A stretch of 64,000 nt of DNA from Pararhizobium qamdonense (GTDB lineage Bacteria > Pseudomonadota > Alphaproteobacteria > Rhizobiales > Rhizobiaceae). Positions 9,166 to 16,990 of the stretch are shown here, piece after piece (position 1 is the first letter of the stretch; each line of letters begins with the position of its first letter). Under the pieces are notes generated by a model, which worked only from the letters and a program-made list of their open reading frames with translations, made no database searches and was not told where the DNA came from. The position numbers and the translations under genes were made by a program. The stretch lies in NCBI RefSeq assembly GCF_029277445.1, contig NZ_CP119566.1, positions 386,501-450,500 of the forward strand, given 5' to 3'.

Positions 9166-9948
9166 ATGGCTCTGGAAAATGCGCTGCTTGCCGTCGATGA
9201 TCTCAAGGCGACGTACAATCACGCCATCACCGCGATCGATAATGTCAGCTTCAATCTGGCGCGCGGTGAAATCCTGGCGCTGCTTGGCGCCAACGGTGCG
9301 GGCAAAACGACGGTGCTGAAGGCGCTGTCCAATCTGCTTGCGGCCGAGCGTGGACAGATCGTGTCCGGCAGCATCCGGTTCGACGGGCTGGATGTGGTGA
9401 AAACAAGCCCCGCCGCTCTGGTGCGCGCCGGCCTCGTGCAGGTGCTTGAAGGCCGCCACTGCTTCCGCAGCCTGACGGTCGAGGAAAACCTCGTCTCGGG
9501 TGGCCTTGGCCGCAGCAGCACGCGCGCTGAGATCGCTGCAGATATCGAGCGGGTCTACGCACATTTTCCAAGGCTGAAGGAAAAGCGCCGTGCGCTGAGT
9601 GGCCTCACCTCCGGCGGCGAGCAACAGATGACGGCGATCGGCCGGGCGCTGATGTCGCGGCCGCGCCTTCTGGTGCTCGACGAGCCATCCATGGGTTTGG
9701 CCCCGATCATCGTCCAGGACATTTTCCGGACGCTGCGCCAGCTCAATCGCGACGAGGGTCTTTCCATCCTGGTAGCGGAGCAGAATTCCGCTGTCGCGCT
9801 GACCTATGCCCATCGCGCCATCATCCTGGAAAACGGCGTCAGCGTGCTTTCCGGCGATGCGCAGGCGCTGCGCGCGCGTGACGATATCAAAACCTTCTAC
9901 CTCGGCCTGAGGGCCACGGCGCCATCCATTCCGGCCATTGCCGGTTAA
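9166..9948 (+). CDS. ABC transporter ATP-binding protein, LivF type
   Basis: A 260-residue ATPase completing the five-gene importer. Walker A is GANGAGKTT (about residue 44), the signature is LTSGGEQQMTAIGRAL, Walker B is LLVLDEPSMGLAP and the switch region is VAEQN, as in LivF proteins. VLEGRHCFRSLTVEENL replaces the common PEGRxxFxxLTVxENL. It is separated from the binding-protein gene by 125 bp and from the SfnB-like gene by 25 bp, so all probably lie on one transcript. AGGA precedes the ATG. Confidence 0.92.
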   Translation: MALENALLAVDDLKATYNHAITAIDNVSFNLARGEILALLGANGAGKTTVLKALSNLLAAERGQIVSGSIRFDGLDVVKTSPAALVRAGLVQVLEGRHCFRSLTVEENLVSGGLGRSSTRAEIAADIERVYAHFPRLKEKRRALSGLTSGGEQQMTAIGRALMSRPRLLVLDEPSMGLAPIIVQDIFRTLRQLNRDEGLSILVAEQNSAVALTYAHRAIILENGVSVLSGDAQALRARDDIKTFYLGLRATAPSIPAIAG

Positions 9949-9973
9949 CCCCAATCGAAAAGGAGACAGACCC

Positions 9974-11221
9974 ATGACCCTTTCCCCCGTCAATACGGAC
10001 AATGCAGCAGCGGCGGTGCCGCCGGTTCCGCGCCCGGCAGAACCAGCCCATATCATCAGGACCGATGCCGAGGCGATTGCCATTGCCAAGACGCTTGCGG
10101 CCGAATTTGTCCGGGAATCGGCATTGCGCGACCGCGACCGCATCTGGCCGGTCAAGGAGCTGGATGCCTTTTCGCAGAGCGGGCTCTGGTCGATCAATGT
10201 GCCGAAGGCATTCGGCGGCCCCGAAGTCTCCTATGCAACGCTGGCCAAGGTGATCGAGATCATCTCGGCGGCCGATTCCTCCATCGGGCAGATCGCGCAG
10301 AACCATCTGGGTGTCGTTGCCGCCATCCGCACTGTATCGGACGCAGAGCAACAGACGCTGCTCTTTGCCGAGGTTTTGAAAGGCACACGTTTTGGCAACG
10401 CCTTCTCCGAATTCGGCTCCAAGCGTGCGGTCGATTTCGAGACCGGGTTCGTCGATGCCGGCGATCATGTGGTGGTCAACGGCCAGAAGTTCTATTCGTC
10501 GGGTGCGCTGCTTGCGCATCTCGTGCCGATCGTTGCGCTCGATGGCGAGGGCCGGGCCTGGTATGCGATTGCGCAGCGTGATGCACCCGGCTTGACCGTC
10601 ATTGATGACTGGTCCTCCTTCGGCCAGCGCACGACATTGTCGGGAACCGTGCTGCTCGACAATGTGAAAGTGCCAAAGACGCATCTGGTCCCGGGGTACA
10701 AGGGATACGAAGTGCCGACGGCGGATGGGGCGATCTTCCAGATCATCCAGGTTGCCGTTGATACCGGTATCGCACAGGCTGCGATCGACGAAACCGTCGA
10801 TTTCGTGCGCACCAAGAGCCGCGCCTGGGTGGATTCCGGCGTTGATAACGCCTGGGACGATCCCTATACGATCCAGGCCATCGGCGACCTGACGCTCCGG
10901 CTGCATGCGGCACAGGCGCTTCTGGAAAAGGCCGGCTACGCCATCGACCGGGCTATTCTCGACCCCAACGCCGAAACCGTCGCCGAAGCGCAGATCGTCA
11001 CGGCGGAGGCAAAGATCCTCTCTACCGAGATCGCGATTGCCGCAACCAATAAGCTTTTCGAACTGGCGGGCACGCGCTCGACCCTTGCCGAACACGGGCT
11101 TGACCGTCATTGGCGCAACGCTCGCACCCACACCTTGCACGATCCGGTCCGCTGGAAATATTCGATCCTTGGAAAGTATTTCCTGAACGGCGAGAAACCG
11201 CCGCTGCACGCCTGGAGCTAA
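9974..11221 (+). CDS. SfnB-family sulfur-acquisition flavin monooxygenase/oxidoreductase
   Basis: A 415-residue acyl-CoA-dehydrogenase-fold flavoprotein. It has the N-terminal helical domain (ELDAFSQSGLWSINVPKAFGG), a central beta domain (GQKFYSSGALLAHLVPI, DDWSSFGQRTTLSGTV) and a C-terminal helical domain ending TLHDPVRWKYSILGKYFLNGEKPP, which recalls SfnB/DszC-type flavin-dependent monooxygenases rather than true acyl-CoA dehydrogenases. SfnB proteins accompany SfnG in sulfone-use loci. AGGAGAC lies 5 bp before the chosen ATG at 9974. The exact reaction is unknown; oxidation of a sulfur compound using reduced flavin is the likely role. Confidence 0.85.
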   Translation: MTLSPVNTDNAAAAVPPVPRPAEPAHIIRTDAEAIAIAKTLAAEFVRESALRDRDRIWPVKELDAFSQSGLWSINVPKAFGGPEVSYATLAKVIEIISAADSSIGQIAQNHLGVVAAIRTVSDAEQQTLLFAEVLKGTRFGNAFSEFGSKRAVDFETGFVDAGDHVVVNGQKFYSSGALLAHLVPIVALDGEGRAWYAIAQRDAPGLTVIDDWSSFGQRTTLSGTVLLDNVKVPKTHLVPGYKGYEVPTADGAIFQIIQVAVDTGIAQAAIDETVDFVRTKSRAWVDSGVDNAWDDPYTIQAIGDLTLRLHAAQALLEKAGYAIDRAILDPNAETVAEAQIVTAEAKILSTEIAIAATNKLFELAGTRSTLAEHGLDRHWRNARTHTLHDPVRWKYSILGKYFLNGEKPPLHAWS

Positions 11222-11230
11222 CGATACCAG

Positions 11231-11262
11231 CTTGCGGATCGGCATAGCCGCCGCTCCGCAAG
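11231..11262 (+). other. Inverted repeat after the sfnB-like gene
   Basis: CTTGCGGA and TCCGCAAG form an 8-bp stem with a 16-nt GC-rich loop, 9 bp past the gene end. There is no U-tract, so it is a weak or factor-assisted transcript end at best. Confidence 0.35.
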
Positions 11263-11325
11263 CCAGCCCATGCTGCCGTCATTCCGATCCGCCCAGCATT
11301 GCCGCCCCGTGACCCCTCGCTGATA

Positions 11326-11337
11326 TCCACCATGTGG
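11326..11337 (+). promoter_or_regulatory. Candidate IclR operator upstream of the SDR gene
   Basis: TCCACCATGTGG, a near-palindrome with CCAC/GTGG arms, lies 77 bp before the SDR start. The identical 12 bases occur on the opposite strand at 13032-13043, just upstream of the iclR-type gene. Two copies flanking the regulator and its likely target are what an IclR operator would look like. Confidence 0.5.
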
Positions 11338-11413
11338 TCAGAACATCCCGTTTCGTGTTGCCGTTCGCGCCGTTCCGGGAGACCTCCAGGTGAGTTTCAT
11401 CTGGGAGGAAAAC

Positions 11414-12160
11414 ATGAACGCAATCGATCTTCACAATCGGGTCGCCGTGGTGACGGGGGGTGCAAAGGGGCTGGGGCAGGCGGTGGTCCAGCGGGTACTG
11501 GCCAGCGGCGCAAAGGTTGCGGTGTGGGACGTCGACCCGGCCAGCCTTGAAACCGCTATCGCTGCCTTCGGTTCTGATGCGGCCGGTTTTGTCTGCGATG
11601 TTTCCGATCTGGGTTCAGTCAGCACTGCGGCGGCGCAGACGCTGGAGCGCTTCGGCAAGATCGATATCCTCGTCAACAATGCCGGTATTTCCGGGCCGAA
11701 TGTCAATGGCTGGGAATACCCGGTCGATGCGTGGCGCCAGGTGATCGAAGTCGATCTGTTCGGCGTCTATTATTGCTGCCGGACGGTGATCCCGCACATG
11801 ATCCGCGAAGGTTATGGCCGGATCGTCAATGTCGCGTCGATTTCCGGCAAGGAAGGCAACCCGACGGCCACTCCTTACGCGTCGGCCAAGGCAGGCGTCA
11901 TGGCGATGACGAAGGCTTTGGGCAAGGAGCTGGTAAAAACCGGTGTCATCGTCAATGCTGTGGCACCGGCCGCCTTCGAGACCGATATTTTCAGGCAGAA
12001 TAGCCAGGAATTCATCGATTACATGCTCTCGAAAATCCCCATGGGCCGGTTCGGCAAGCCGGAGGAATTCGGCGCTCTGGTTGCCTGGCTTGCCAGCGAG
12101 GAATGCTCGTTTTCCACCGGCGCCGTCTACGATATTTCCGGCGGGCGGGCGACCTACTAG
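11414..12160 (+). CDS. SDR-family NAD(P)-dependent oxidoreductase
   Basis: A 248-residue classical short-chain dehydrogenase. It has the cofactor motif TGGAKGLG (about residues 14-21), NNAGIS, the catalytic serine in NVASISG and YASAK (Tyr-x3-Lys), and a C-terminal PxxPMGRFGKPEEFGALVAWLAS block. It resembles sugar-acid dehydrogenases such as 2-keto-3-deoxy-L-fuconate dehydrogenase as much as generic 3-oxoacyl reductases. GGGAGGAAAAC precedes the ATG at 11414. It is convergent with the IclR regulator, with a candidate operator upstream, and probably belongs to the catabolic set that continues at 13266. Confidence 0.85.
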   Translation: MNAIDLHNRVAVVTGGAKGLGQAVVQRVLASGAKVAVWDVDPASLETAIAAFGSDAAGFVCDVSDLGSVSTAAAQTLERFGKIDILVNNAGISGPNVNGWEYPVDAWRQVIEVDLFGVYYCCRTVIPHMIREGYGRIVNVASISGKEGNPTATPYASAKAGVMAMTKALGKELVKTGVIVNAVAPAAFETDIFRQNSQEFIDYMLSKIPMGRFGKPEEFGALVAWLASEECSFSTGAVYDISGGRATY

Positions 12161-12189
12161 GTGTTTTTGCTCATGGGAATGGGAGTTGG

Positions 12190-13014
12190 CTACGGCGTCA
12201 TCAGGCCGTCCGCAGTCAGCTTCTGCCGCAGCTTGGTTGCCATTGCCTCGCATTCGCTGGACACGGCACCGATAATCTCGTTAACGCGGCTTTCGGTCAT
12301 GCGCTTGGCCATGCCTGAAACCGTAACGGCCCCCATGACGGGATCGCCAGGCCTGCCGACGGTTACGGCGATCGCCTTGGTGCCGGGGATCACGCCCTTC
12401 TGGCGATAGGCAAAGCCGCGCGCGCGGGTCTCGCGGACGAAATTCAGCACATCCGGCACCGTATATTGAAATTTCGCCAGCCGGGCCTCGTCATTGGCCA
12501 CGATGCCCGCCGCTTCTTCGTCGGAGAGCCGGCTGAGCATGGCAACCCCCGCCGTGATCGCGCCCAGCGGCCGGCGGTCACCAACATCGATCGACAGAAC
12601 CTGGATCGGAAAATTGCCGATCATCCGCGCGATGGTCACCACGTCGCGGCCGCTGCGGATGGAAAAGAACACGGTGTCATCGACGATGCGGCTGATGTCC
12701 TGAAGATGGGTTTCCGCAAGCTGGAGAATGGGAAGCTTGCGTTCCCTCGACAAAGCCAGAAGGCTGATCTGTTCGCCGATCATGTAGCGCCCGGATTTCT
12801 CGACGCGCTGGGCAAAGCCGCGCTCGATCAACGTGGTCAAAATCCGGTGCGTCGTCGGGCGCGTGATGCCGAGAAACTTCGATATGTCGCCGATCTTCAG
12901 GCCGCGATTGGGATTGGAGCCCATGGCCAGCAGGTCAAGCACATCCAGCGCTCTGGAAATGGCTTGAGTGCCACTCTTCCGGTTGTCGGCGCCGTCGTGA
13001 GCAATGTCTAACAT
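12190..13014 (-). CDS. IclR-family transcriptional regulator
   Basis: A 274-residue regulator. Residues about 15-75 form the winged helix-turn-helix (ALDVLDLLAMG...KIGDISKFLGITRPTTHRILTTLIERGFAQR), and the remaining part is the IclR effector domain (GNFPIQVLSIDVGDRRPLGAITAGVAMLS, then ARGFAYRQKGVIPGTKAIAVTVG). IclR proteins usually bind a small catabolic intermediate and control adjacent operons. It lies between the SDR gene and the hydratase operon and is divergent from the latter. A 12-bp motif 18 bp upstream of its start is repeated before the SDR gene, pointing to autoregulation plus control of the neighbours. Confidence 0.93.
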   Translation of the reverse strand: MLDIAHDGADNRKSGTQAISRALDVLDLLAMGSNPNRGLKIGDISKFLGITRPTTHRILTTLIERGFAQRVEKSGRYMIGEQISLLALSRERKLPILQLAETHLQDISRIVDDTVFFSIRSGRDVVTIARMIGNFPIQVLSIDVGDRRPLGAITAGVAMLSRLSDEEAAGIVANDEARLAKFQYTVPDVLNFVRETRARGFAYRQKGVIPGTKAIAVTVGRPGDPVMGAVTVSGMAKRMTESRVNEIIGAVSSECEAMATKLRQKLTADGLMTP

Positions 13015-13031
13015 CCGCTACCCGCGAAAGC

Positions 13032-13043
13032 CCACATGGTGGA
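13032..13043 (-). promoter_or_regulatory. Candidate IclR operator upstream of iclR
   Basis: The minus strand reads TCCACCATGTGG, identical to 11326-11337. It lies 18 bp upstream of the regulator's start codon, in the divergent promoter region shared with the hydratase operon. Confidence 0.5.
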
Positions 13044-13265
13044 CATATTTGACCGATTTGACTGTTTCTTTCTGTTGGAGAGCCTAAACATATCGTCAAC
13101 GGGAGGCAAGAAGATACTGGAATGAACAATCGCCAATCAGTGATTTGAATGACGTAATTATAATATACTACTTTAGAATTGCGTAATTTCTCTTAGAATT
13201 CCGGCTTCATGGCGAATTTACATTTCATATTTTCTTCCCGACGTGGGATTTGGGAGCGTTGAGGC
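13044..13265. promoter_or_regulatory. Divergent promoter region between iclR and the hydratase operon
   Basis: About 220 bp, conspicuously AT-rich between 13120 and 13200, with two copies of TTAGAATT (near 13173 and 13194) and two of GTAATT. No gene is visible. It should hold promoters for both directions; exact -35/-10 elements were not assigned. Confidence 0.5.
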
Positions 13266-14093
13266 ATGAAAAATCAGGATCTGGCCACAGTTGCCGGTAG
13301 CCGCCATGGTATTGAACAGGCGGCGCGCGATATATACGATGCTTATACTACAAAGCAGACCTGTGCGCCGGTCCGCCGACATTTGGCGCCGCGCGATCTG
13401 GCTGGAGCCTATAGTGTCCAGGAAGCCAATACGGTGCGCTGGCTGGCAGAAGGACGGCGGCTGTCGGGCCGCAAGATCGGTCTCACGGCGAAAATCGTCC
13501 AGAAAAACGCCAATATCGACCAGCCGGATTACGGCATGCTGTTCTCCGATATGGAGATCGCCGATGGCGATACGATACCGGCAGGCACCCTCTTCCAGCC
13601 GAAGGCCGAGGGCGAGATCGCTTTCGTGCTGGAGCGCGATCTGACGCAGGAAAACCCGTCTCTGGCCGAAGTGGTGCGCGCCACGGCCTATGCCCTGCCG
13701 GCGCTGGAAATCATCGATACCCGCATTACCGATTGGGACCTCGATATCGTCGATACGATCGCCGACAATGCGTCGTCGGGGCTTTATGTGCTGGGTGCGA
13801 GCCCACGCAAGATCGATCAGATCGATTTGCTTTTGTGCGGCATGGTCATCGAGAGGAATGGTGACCCCGTGTCGTTCGGGGCGGGCATTGCCTGCCTTGG
13901 TCATCCGCTCAACGCGCTGCGCTGGCTGGCGCGCACCATGGTGCGGCTTGGCCGCCCGCTGCATGCGGGGGATGTGGTGATGTCCGGTGCGCTCGGGCCG
14001 ATGGTCCGCTCCAATGATGGCGAATATCTGGAGGCCCGCATCAACGGCCTTGGTTCCGTCGGGGTTCAGTTCGGCCCGAGGAAAGCGCAATGA
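13266..14093 (+). CDS. 2-keto-4-pentenoate hydratase-family enzyme (MhpD-like)
   Basis: A 275-residue member of the hydratase/fumarylacetoacetase-fold family. The metal site E-x-E is in PKAEGEIAFVLERDL (about residues 116-130), the third acid in ALEIIDTRI, and DNASSG follows, all as in MhpD/DmpE. Family members hydrate 2-hydroxypenta-2,4-dienoates or decarboxylate 4-oxalocrotonate. No ring-cleavage dioxygenase, aldolase or acetaldehyde dehydrogenase is nearby, so a normal meta-cleavage pathway is not indicated. It overlaps the next gene by 4 bp (ATGA) and opens the operon controlled by the divergent IclR. Confidence 0.85.
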   Translation: MKNQDLATVAGSRHGIEQAARDIYDAYTTKQTCAPVRRHLAPRDLAGAYSVQEANTVRWLAEGRRLSGRKIGLTAKIVQKNANIDQPDYGMLFSDMEIADGDTIPAGTLFQPKAEGEIAFVLERDLTQENPSLAEVVRATAYALPALEIIDTRITDWDLDIVDTIADNASSGLYVLGASPRKIDQIDLLLCGMVIERNGDPVSFGAGIACLGHPLNALRWLARTMVRLGRPLHAGDVVMSGALGPMVRSNDGEYLEARINGLGSVGVQFGPRKAQ

Positions 14094-14851
14094 CTGATTT
14101 CAATGCCATTGCCGCAAGGCTTCATGACGCCGCCATGTCGGCCGAAGCGGTTGCCCAGCTCGATGTCGAACTCTCCACGGGTGAGGCCTACGAGGTGCAG
14201 CGGCTCTCCATAGAGCGCCGTATCGCAGGCGGCGACCGCCGGATCGGCATCAAGATGGGGCTAACCAGCAAGGCCAAAATGGCGCAGGTCGGCGTCGACC
14301 AGATGAGCTGGGGCCGCCTTACCGATGGCATGCTGATCGACGATGCCGGAACGTTGGCGCGCAGCCGTTACATTCATCCGCGCGCCGAGCCGGAGATCGC
14401 GTTCCGGCTGAAGCGGCCGCTTGAAGGCAGGGTTACGGCGCTTGAAGCCTATGCGGCGATTGAAAGTGTCGCCGGCGCCATCGAGATCATCGACAGCCGC
14501 TACAAGGATTTCAAGTTCCGGTTTTCGGATTCCGTCGCCGACAATGCGTCGTCCGCCGCTTTGGTGATCGGCGCCTGGCACAGTGCGTCGGTCGATTTCG
14601 GCAATCTCGGCATCAGCCTGGAGGTGGATGGAGACCCGGTGGAAATCGGTTCCAGCGCGGCGATCATGGGTCATCCCATCCGCTCGCTGGTGGCGGCGGC
14701 CCGGCTGATGGCGGAGCGCGGCGACAGTCTTCAGGCCGGAGATATCGTTCTGTCGGGTAGCGCCACTGCCGCAAGGCCGCTTGTGGCGGGGACCTATATC
14801 CGGGCGCGCTTCGAGGCGCTCGGTCAAGCAACATTCATGGTGGGGGAATAG
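14090..14851 (+). CDS. 2-oxo-3-hexenedioate decarboxylase / hydratase-family enzyme
   Basis: A 253-residue second paralogue of the hydratase/decarboxylase family. It retains the acidic metal site (PRAEPEIAFRLKRPL, then AIEIIDSRYKDFKFRFSDSVADNASS). The KDF-K-F-x-DSVADNASS stretch and the GIKMGLTSKAKMAQVGV segment resemble 4-oxalocrotonate decarboxylases (DmpH/NahK) more than hydratases. In classical pathways decarboxylase and hydratase form a complex, so this and the gene before it, joined by ATGA overlap, may act together. The next gene follows after 4 bp. Confidence 0.83.
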   Translation: MTDFNAIAARLHDAAMSAEAVAQLDVELSTGEAYEVQRLSIERRIAGGDRRIGIKMGLTSKAKMAQVGVDQMSWGRLTDGMLIDDAGTLARSRYIHPRAEPEIAFRLKRPLEGRVTALEAYAAIESVAGAIEIIDSRYKDFKFRFSDSVADNASSAALVIGAWHSASVDFGNLGISLEVDGDPVEIGSSAAIMGHPIRSLVAAARLMAERGDSLQAGDIVLSGSATAARPLVAGTYIRARFEALGQATFMVGE

Positions 14852-14855
14852 GACA

Positions 14856-15164
14856 ATGCCGCAATATATCGTCATCTGCCGCATGCAGGATCCACTGGAT
14901 CCCGAGCTGCAGCGCAAGCGTGCGGAACTCCGCCCGGCGCATATCGAGGGCGCCAGCAAGCTGCAGGCCGAGGGCAAGCTGCTTCTCGGCGGCATGGTTC
15001 AGGACGAGGCGGGCAATCCCGCCGGTTCGGGCTGCATCTGCAATTTCGACAACGAGGCCGCTCTTTGGGAATGGCTGGACAATGATCCCTGGATGCTCGG
15101 CGGCGTCTGGCATTCCGTCGAGGTCATCCCGTTCAAGGTCGCAGAACACTATCTGAAACACTAG
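14856..15164 (+). CDS. YCII-domain protein
   Basis: A 102-residue protein with the YCII/EthD-like ferredoxin-fold pattern: a start MPQYIVICRMQDP, a conserved RPAHIEGASKLQAEGKLLLGG helix-strand unit with the histidine of the family, and the DPWMLGGVWHSVEVIPFK end. YCII proteins are mostly uncharacterised; one characterised member, TftG, dehydrochlorinates a hydroxyhydroquinone in aromatic degradation, so a lyase or isomerase role in this pathway is possible. Start 14856 overlaps no neighbour and lies 4 bp after the decarboxylase gene. Confidence 0.82.
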   Translation: MPQYIVICRMQDPLDPELQRKRAELRPAHIEGASKLQAEGKLLLGGMVQDEAGNPAGSGCICNFDNEAALWEWLDNDPWMLGGVWHSVEVIPFKVAEHYLKH

Positions 15165-15201
15165 GTCCCGGGGCGCTCGACGCTCAGGTTACGAGGTTTG
15201 C

Positions 15202-15876
15202 ATGCGCTACATTTTTCGGCTTCTCGAAGACATTGTCCCGGTCAATGCCGACATCTCCTTTCTGCCCAATGCCGTCCGGGTCCTCTATGTCCGCAATGGC
15301 GGACTGACCGTGGAGACTGCGTCATCCAACCAGTTCCATTCGGCAGGCTCCGCCTGGGTTGGCCAGGATGAGGTGAGTTATGTCGTGGGGCCCGAGGGCG
15401 CGGAGGTGCTGCGCTGGGAGCTTGTACCGGAAACCGAAACGCATGACGGCCGGCTGCGCTCGTCGCCAAAATCGGAATCGCGGGTTTTGAACAGCTTCGA
15501 CATCGCGCTTGATCCGGCCAACAGCTGGCTGCTGCGGTGCGACCAGGTCACGTTTCCACCGGGCACGGTGGCGCCGTTGCATATGCATCAGGGGCCGGGA
15601 ATTCGCTGGGTGGCGCGCGGCGAGATCGATGCCATTGGCCCGGGCGGCGTGCCCAAGCTGCATCTGCCGGGCGACAGCTTCATCGAAAACGGCATCGACG
15701 AGCCGGTCTCGGCGCGCATGCACAAGGAAGAAGACACGTCATTTTTGCGCGGGCTCATCCTGCCCCGCGCCGTCAAGAGCCGCTCATCGACGCGGTTCGT
15801 CAACAGGGAAGATTGGGATCGTCCCAAGCGGCAGGTCTATCACGTCCATGCCGAACGCTTTTTTGATCTGCCGTAG
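15202..15876 (+). CDS. Cupin-like protein of unknown function
   Basis: A 224-residue protein without signal peptide. The centre (DQVTFPPGTVAPLHMHQG, then IRWVARGEIDA) has the cupin pattern with the His-x-His metal pair, and the N-terminal half looks like a degenerate second cupin copy (VLYVRNGGLTVET, SAWVGQDEVSYVVG). A dioxygenase, isomerase or ligand-binding role is possible; no specific function is recognised. It lies in the middle of the catabolic operon, 37 bp after the YCII gene and 64 bp before the binding-protein gene. GAGG precedes the ATG at moderate spacing. Confidence 0.7.
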   Translation: MRYIFRLLEDIVPVNADISFLPNAVRVLYVRNGGLTVETASSNQFHSAGSAWVGQDEVSYVVGPEGAEVLRWELVPETETHDGRLRSSPKSESRVLNSFDIALDPANSWLLRCDQVTFPPGTVAPLHMHQGPGIRWVARGEIDAIGPGGVPKLHLPGDSFIENGIDEPVSARMHKEEDTSFLRGLILPRAVKSRSSTRFVNREDWDRPKRQVYHVHAERFFDLP

Positions 15877-15940
15877 GAAGGAGGCTGCCTTGCGGGCGGC
15901 CTGCGGCATATCGTTTTCATCGAGGTCCAGGGAGGAAATC

Positions 15941-16990
15941 ATGGTTAGACTGGTTGGAATGCTGGCAGGCCTGTCGCTGATGGCGGCGGCCATGTCGCCG
16001 GCTCAGGCGCAGGAAAGTTTTGTCGTGCAGGGCGGCTCTCCGGTGCCGAACCCGGCCTATCTCAATACCTATGTGGCGCAAAAGGCCGGCTTCTTTGCCG
16101 AAGAAGGCTTGGAGGTCGAGATCCGCTATACCCAGGGTGCAGCACTTGCCACGCAGCTTGCGGCCAGCAACAGCGCCGATATCGCCGACGTCACGTTCGA
16201 GCCCTATCTTCTCGGATATTCCAAAGGCCTGCGCGGCAAATTCATCTATTCGCGTTATGACCAGCTGATCTATTGGCTCGCTGTTCCCGTGGATAGCGAT
16301 ATCAAGACTGCGGGCGATCTGGCAGGCAAGAAGATCGGCGTCGCGAGCATGGCGTCGTCGTCGATGACGGTTGCCAAGTCGCTGCTTCGCGCAGCCGGCA
16401 TTGATCCCACCAACGATATGTTCCTGCCGGTCGGTACCGGTGACCAGGCGATGGCGGCGCTTGCCGGCGGTCAGGTGCAGGCGCTTTCCCTGTGGGATGC
16501 TGTTTATGGCAGCCTGGAGCGGGCCGGGCACAAATTCCGCTACATTTATCACCCTGAGGTCGGCGATGTCAGCAATGGCGGTTTCTTCGCCTCGGACCAG
16601 GAATTGAGCGAGAAAGCCGACGCACTGCAGCGGTTTTTGCGCGCGCAGGTCAAGGCACGCATCTTCATCAAGGAAAACCCGGAGGCCGCGCTTCAAATTT
16701 ACTGGGAGGTCAATCCCGCCGCCAAACCACAGGGTACGCAGGAGCAGGCCGTCGCCACGGGCCTGGCAGAAATCGCCTTCAAGTCCGCTCTGTTCAACGA
16801 CGACCCGGTTGAGAAATTCGGTCAATACGATCTGGCCAAGGTGCAGTCCTACATGGATGTCCTCAAGGCCGAGGGCGTTTTCACGGAGGATCTGAAATCG
16901 AGCGATCTCGTCACCAATGATCTGGTTGCGGCCGCAAGCCGGGTCGATCCGGTTCCTATCCGCGAAAAGGCAAGGAACTGGGGCAAATGA
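15941..16990 (+). CDS. ABC transporter substrate-binding protein, SsuA/TauA/NMT1 type
   Basis: A 349-residue periplasmic protein. The signal peptide is about residues 1-23 (MVRLVGMLAGLSLMAAAMSP, cut near AQA). AYLNTYVAQKAGFFAEEGLEVEIRY is the classic first block of NMT1/SsuA-like binding proteins, followed by ADIADVTFEPYLLGYSKG and DLAGKKIGVASMASSSMTVAKSLLRAAGID. The family binds sulfonates, nitrate, aromatic acids or pyrimidine precursors. Here the neighbours are catabolic enzymes rather than a desulfonating monooxygenase, so an organic acid or aromatic ligand is plausible. GGAGG lies 5 bp before the ATG. Confidence 0.9.
   Translation: MVRLVGMLAGLSLMAAAMSPAQAQESFVVQGGSPVPNPAYLNTYVAQKAGFFAEEGLEVEIRYTQGAALATQLAASNSADIADVTFEPYLLGYSKGLRGKFIYSRYDQLIYWLAVPVDSDIKTAGDLAGKKIGVASMASSSMTVAKSLLRAAGIDPTNDMFLPVGTGDQAMAALAGGQVQALSLWDAVYGSLERAGHKFRYIYHPEVGDVSNGGFFASDQELSEKADALQRFLRAQVKARIFIKENPEAALQIYWEVNPAAKPQGTQEQAVATGLAEIAFKSALFNDDPVEKFGQYDLAKVQSYMDVLKAEGVFTEDLKSSDLVTNDLVAAASRVDPVPIREKARNWGK

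Noticed and set aside
9938..9973. Earlier ATG of the SfnB-like gene
   Set aside because: It overlaps the end of the LivF-type gene and lacks a ribosome-binding site; ATG 9974 has AGGAGAC.
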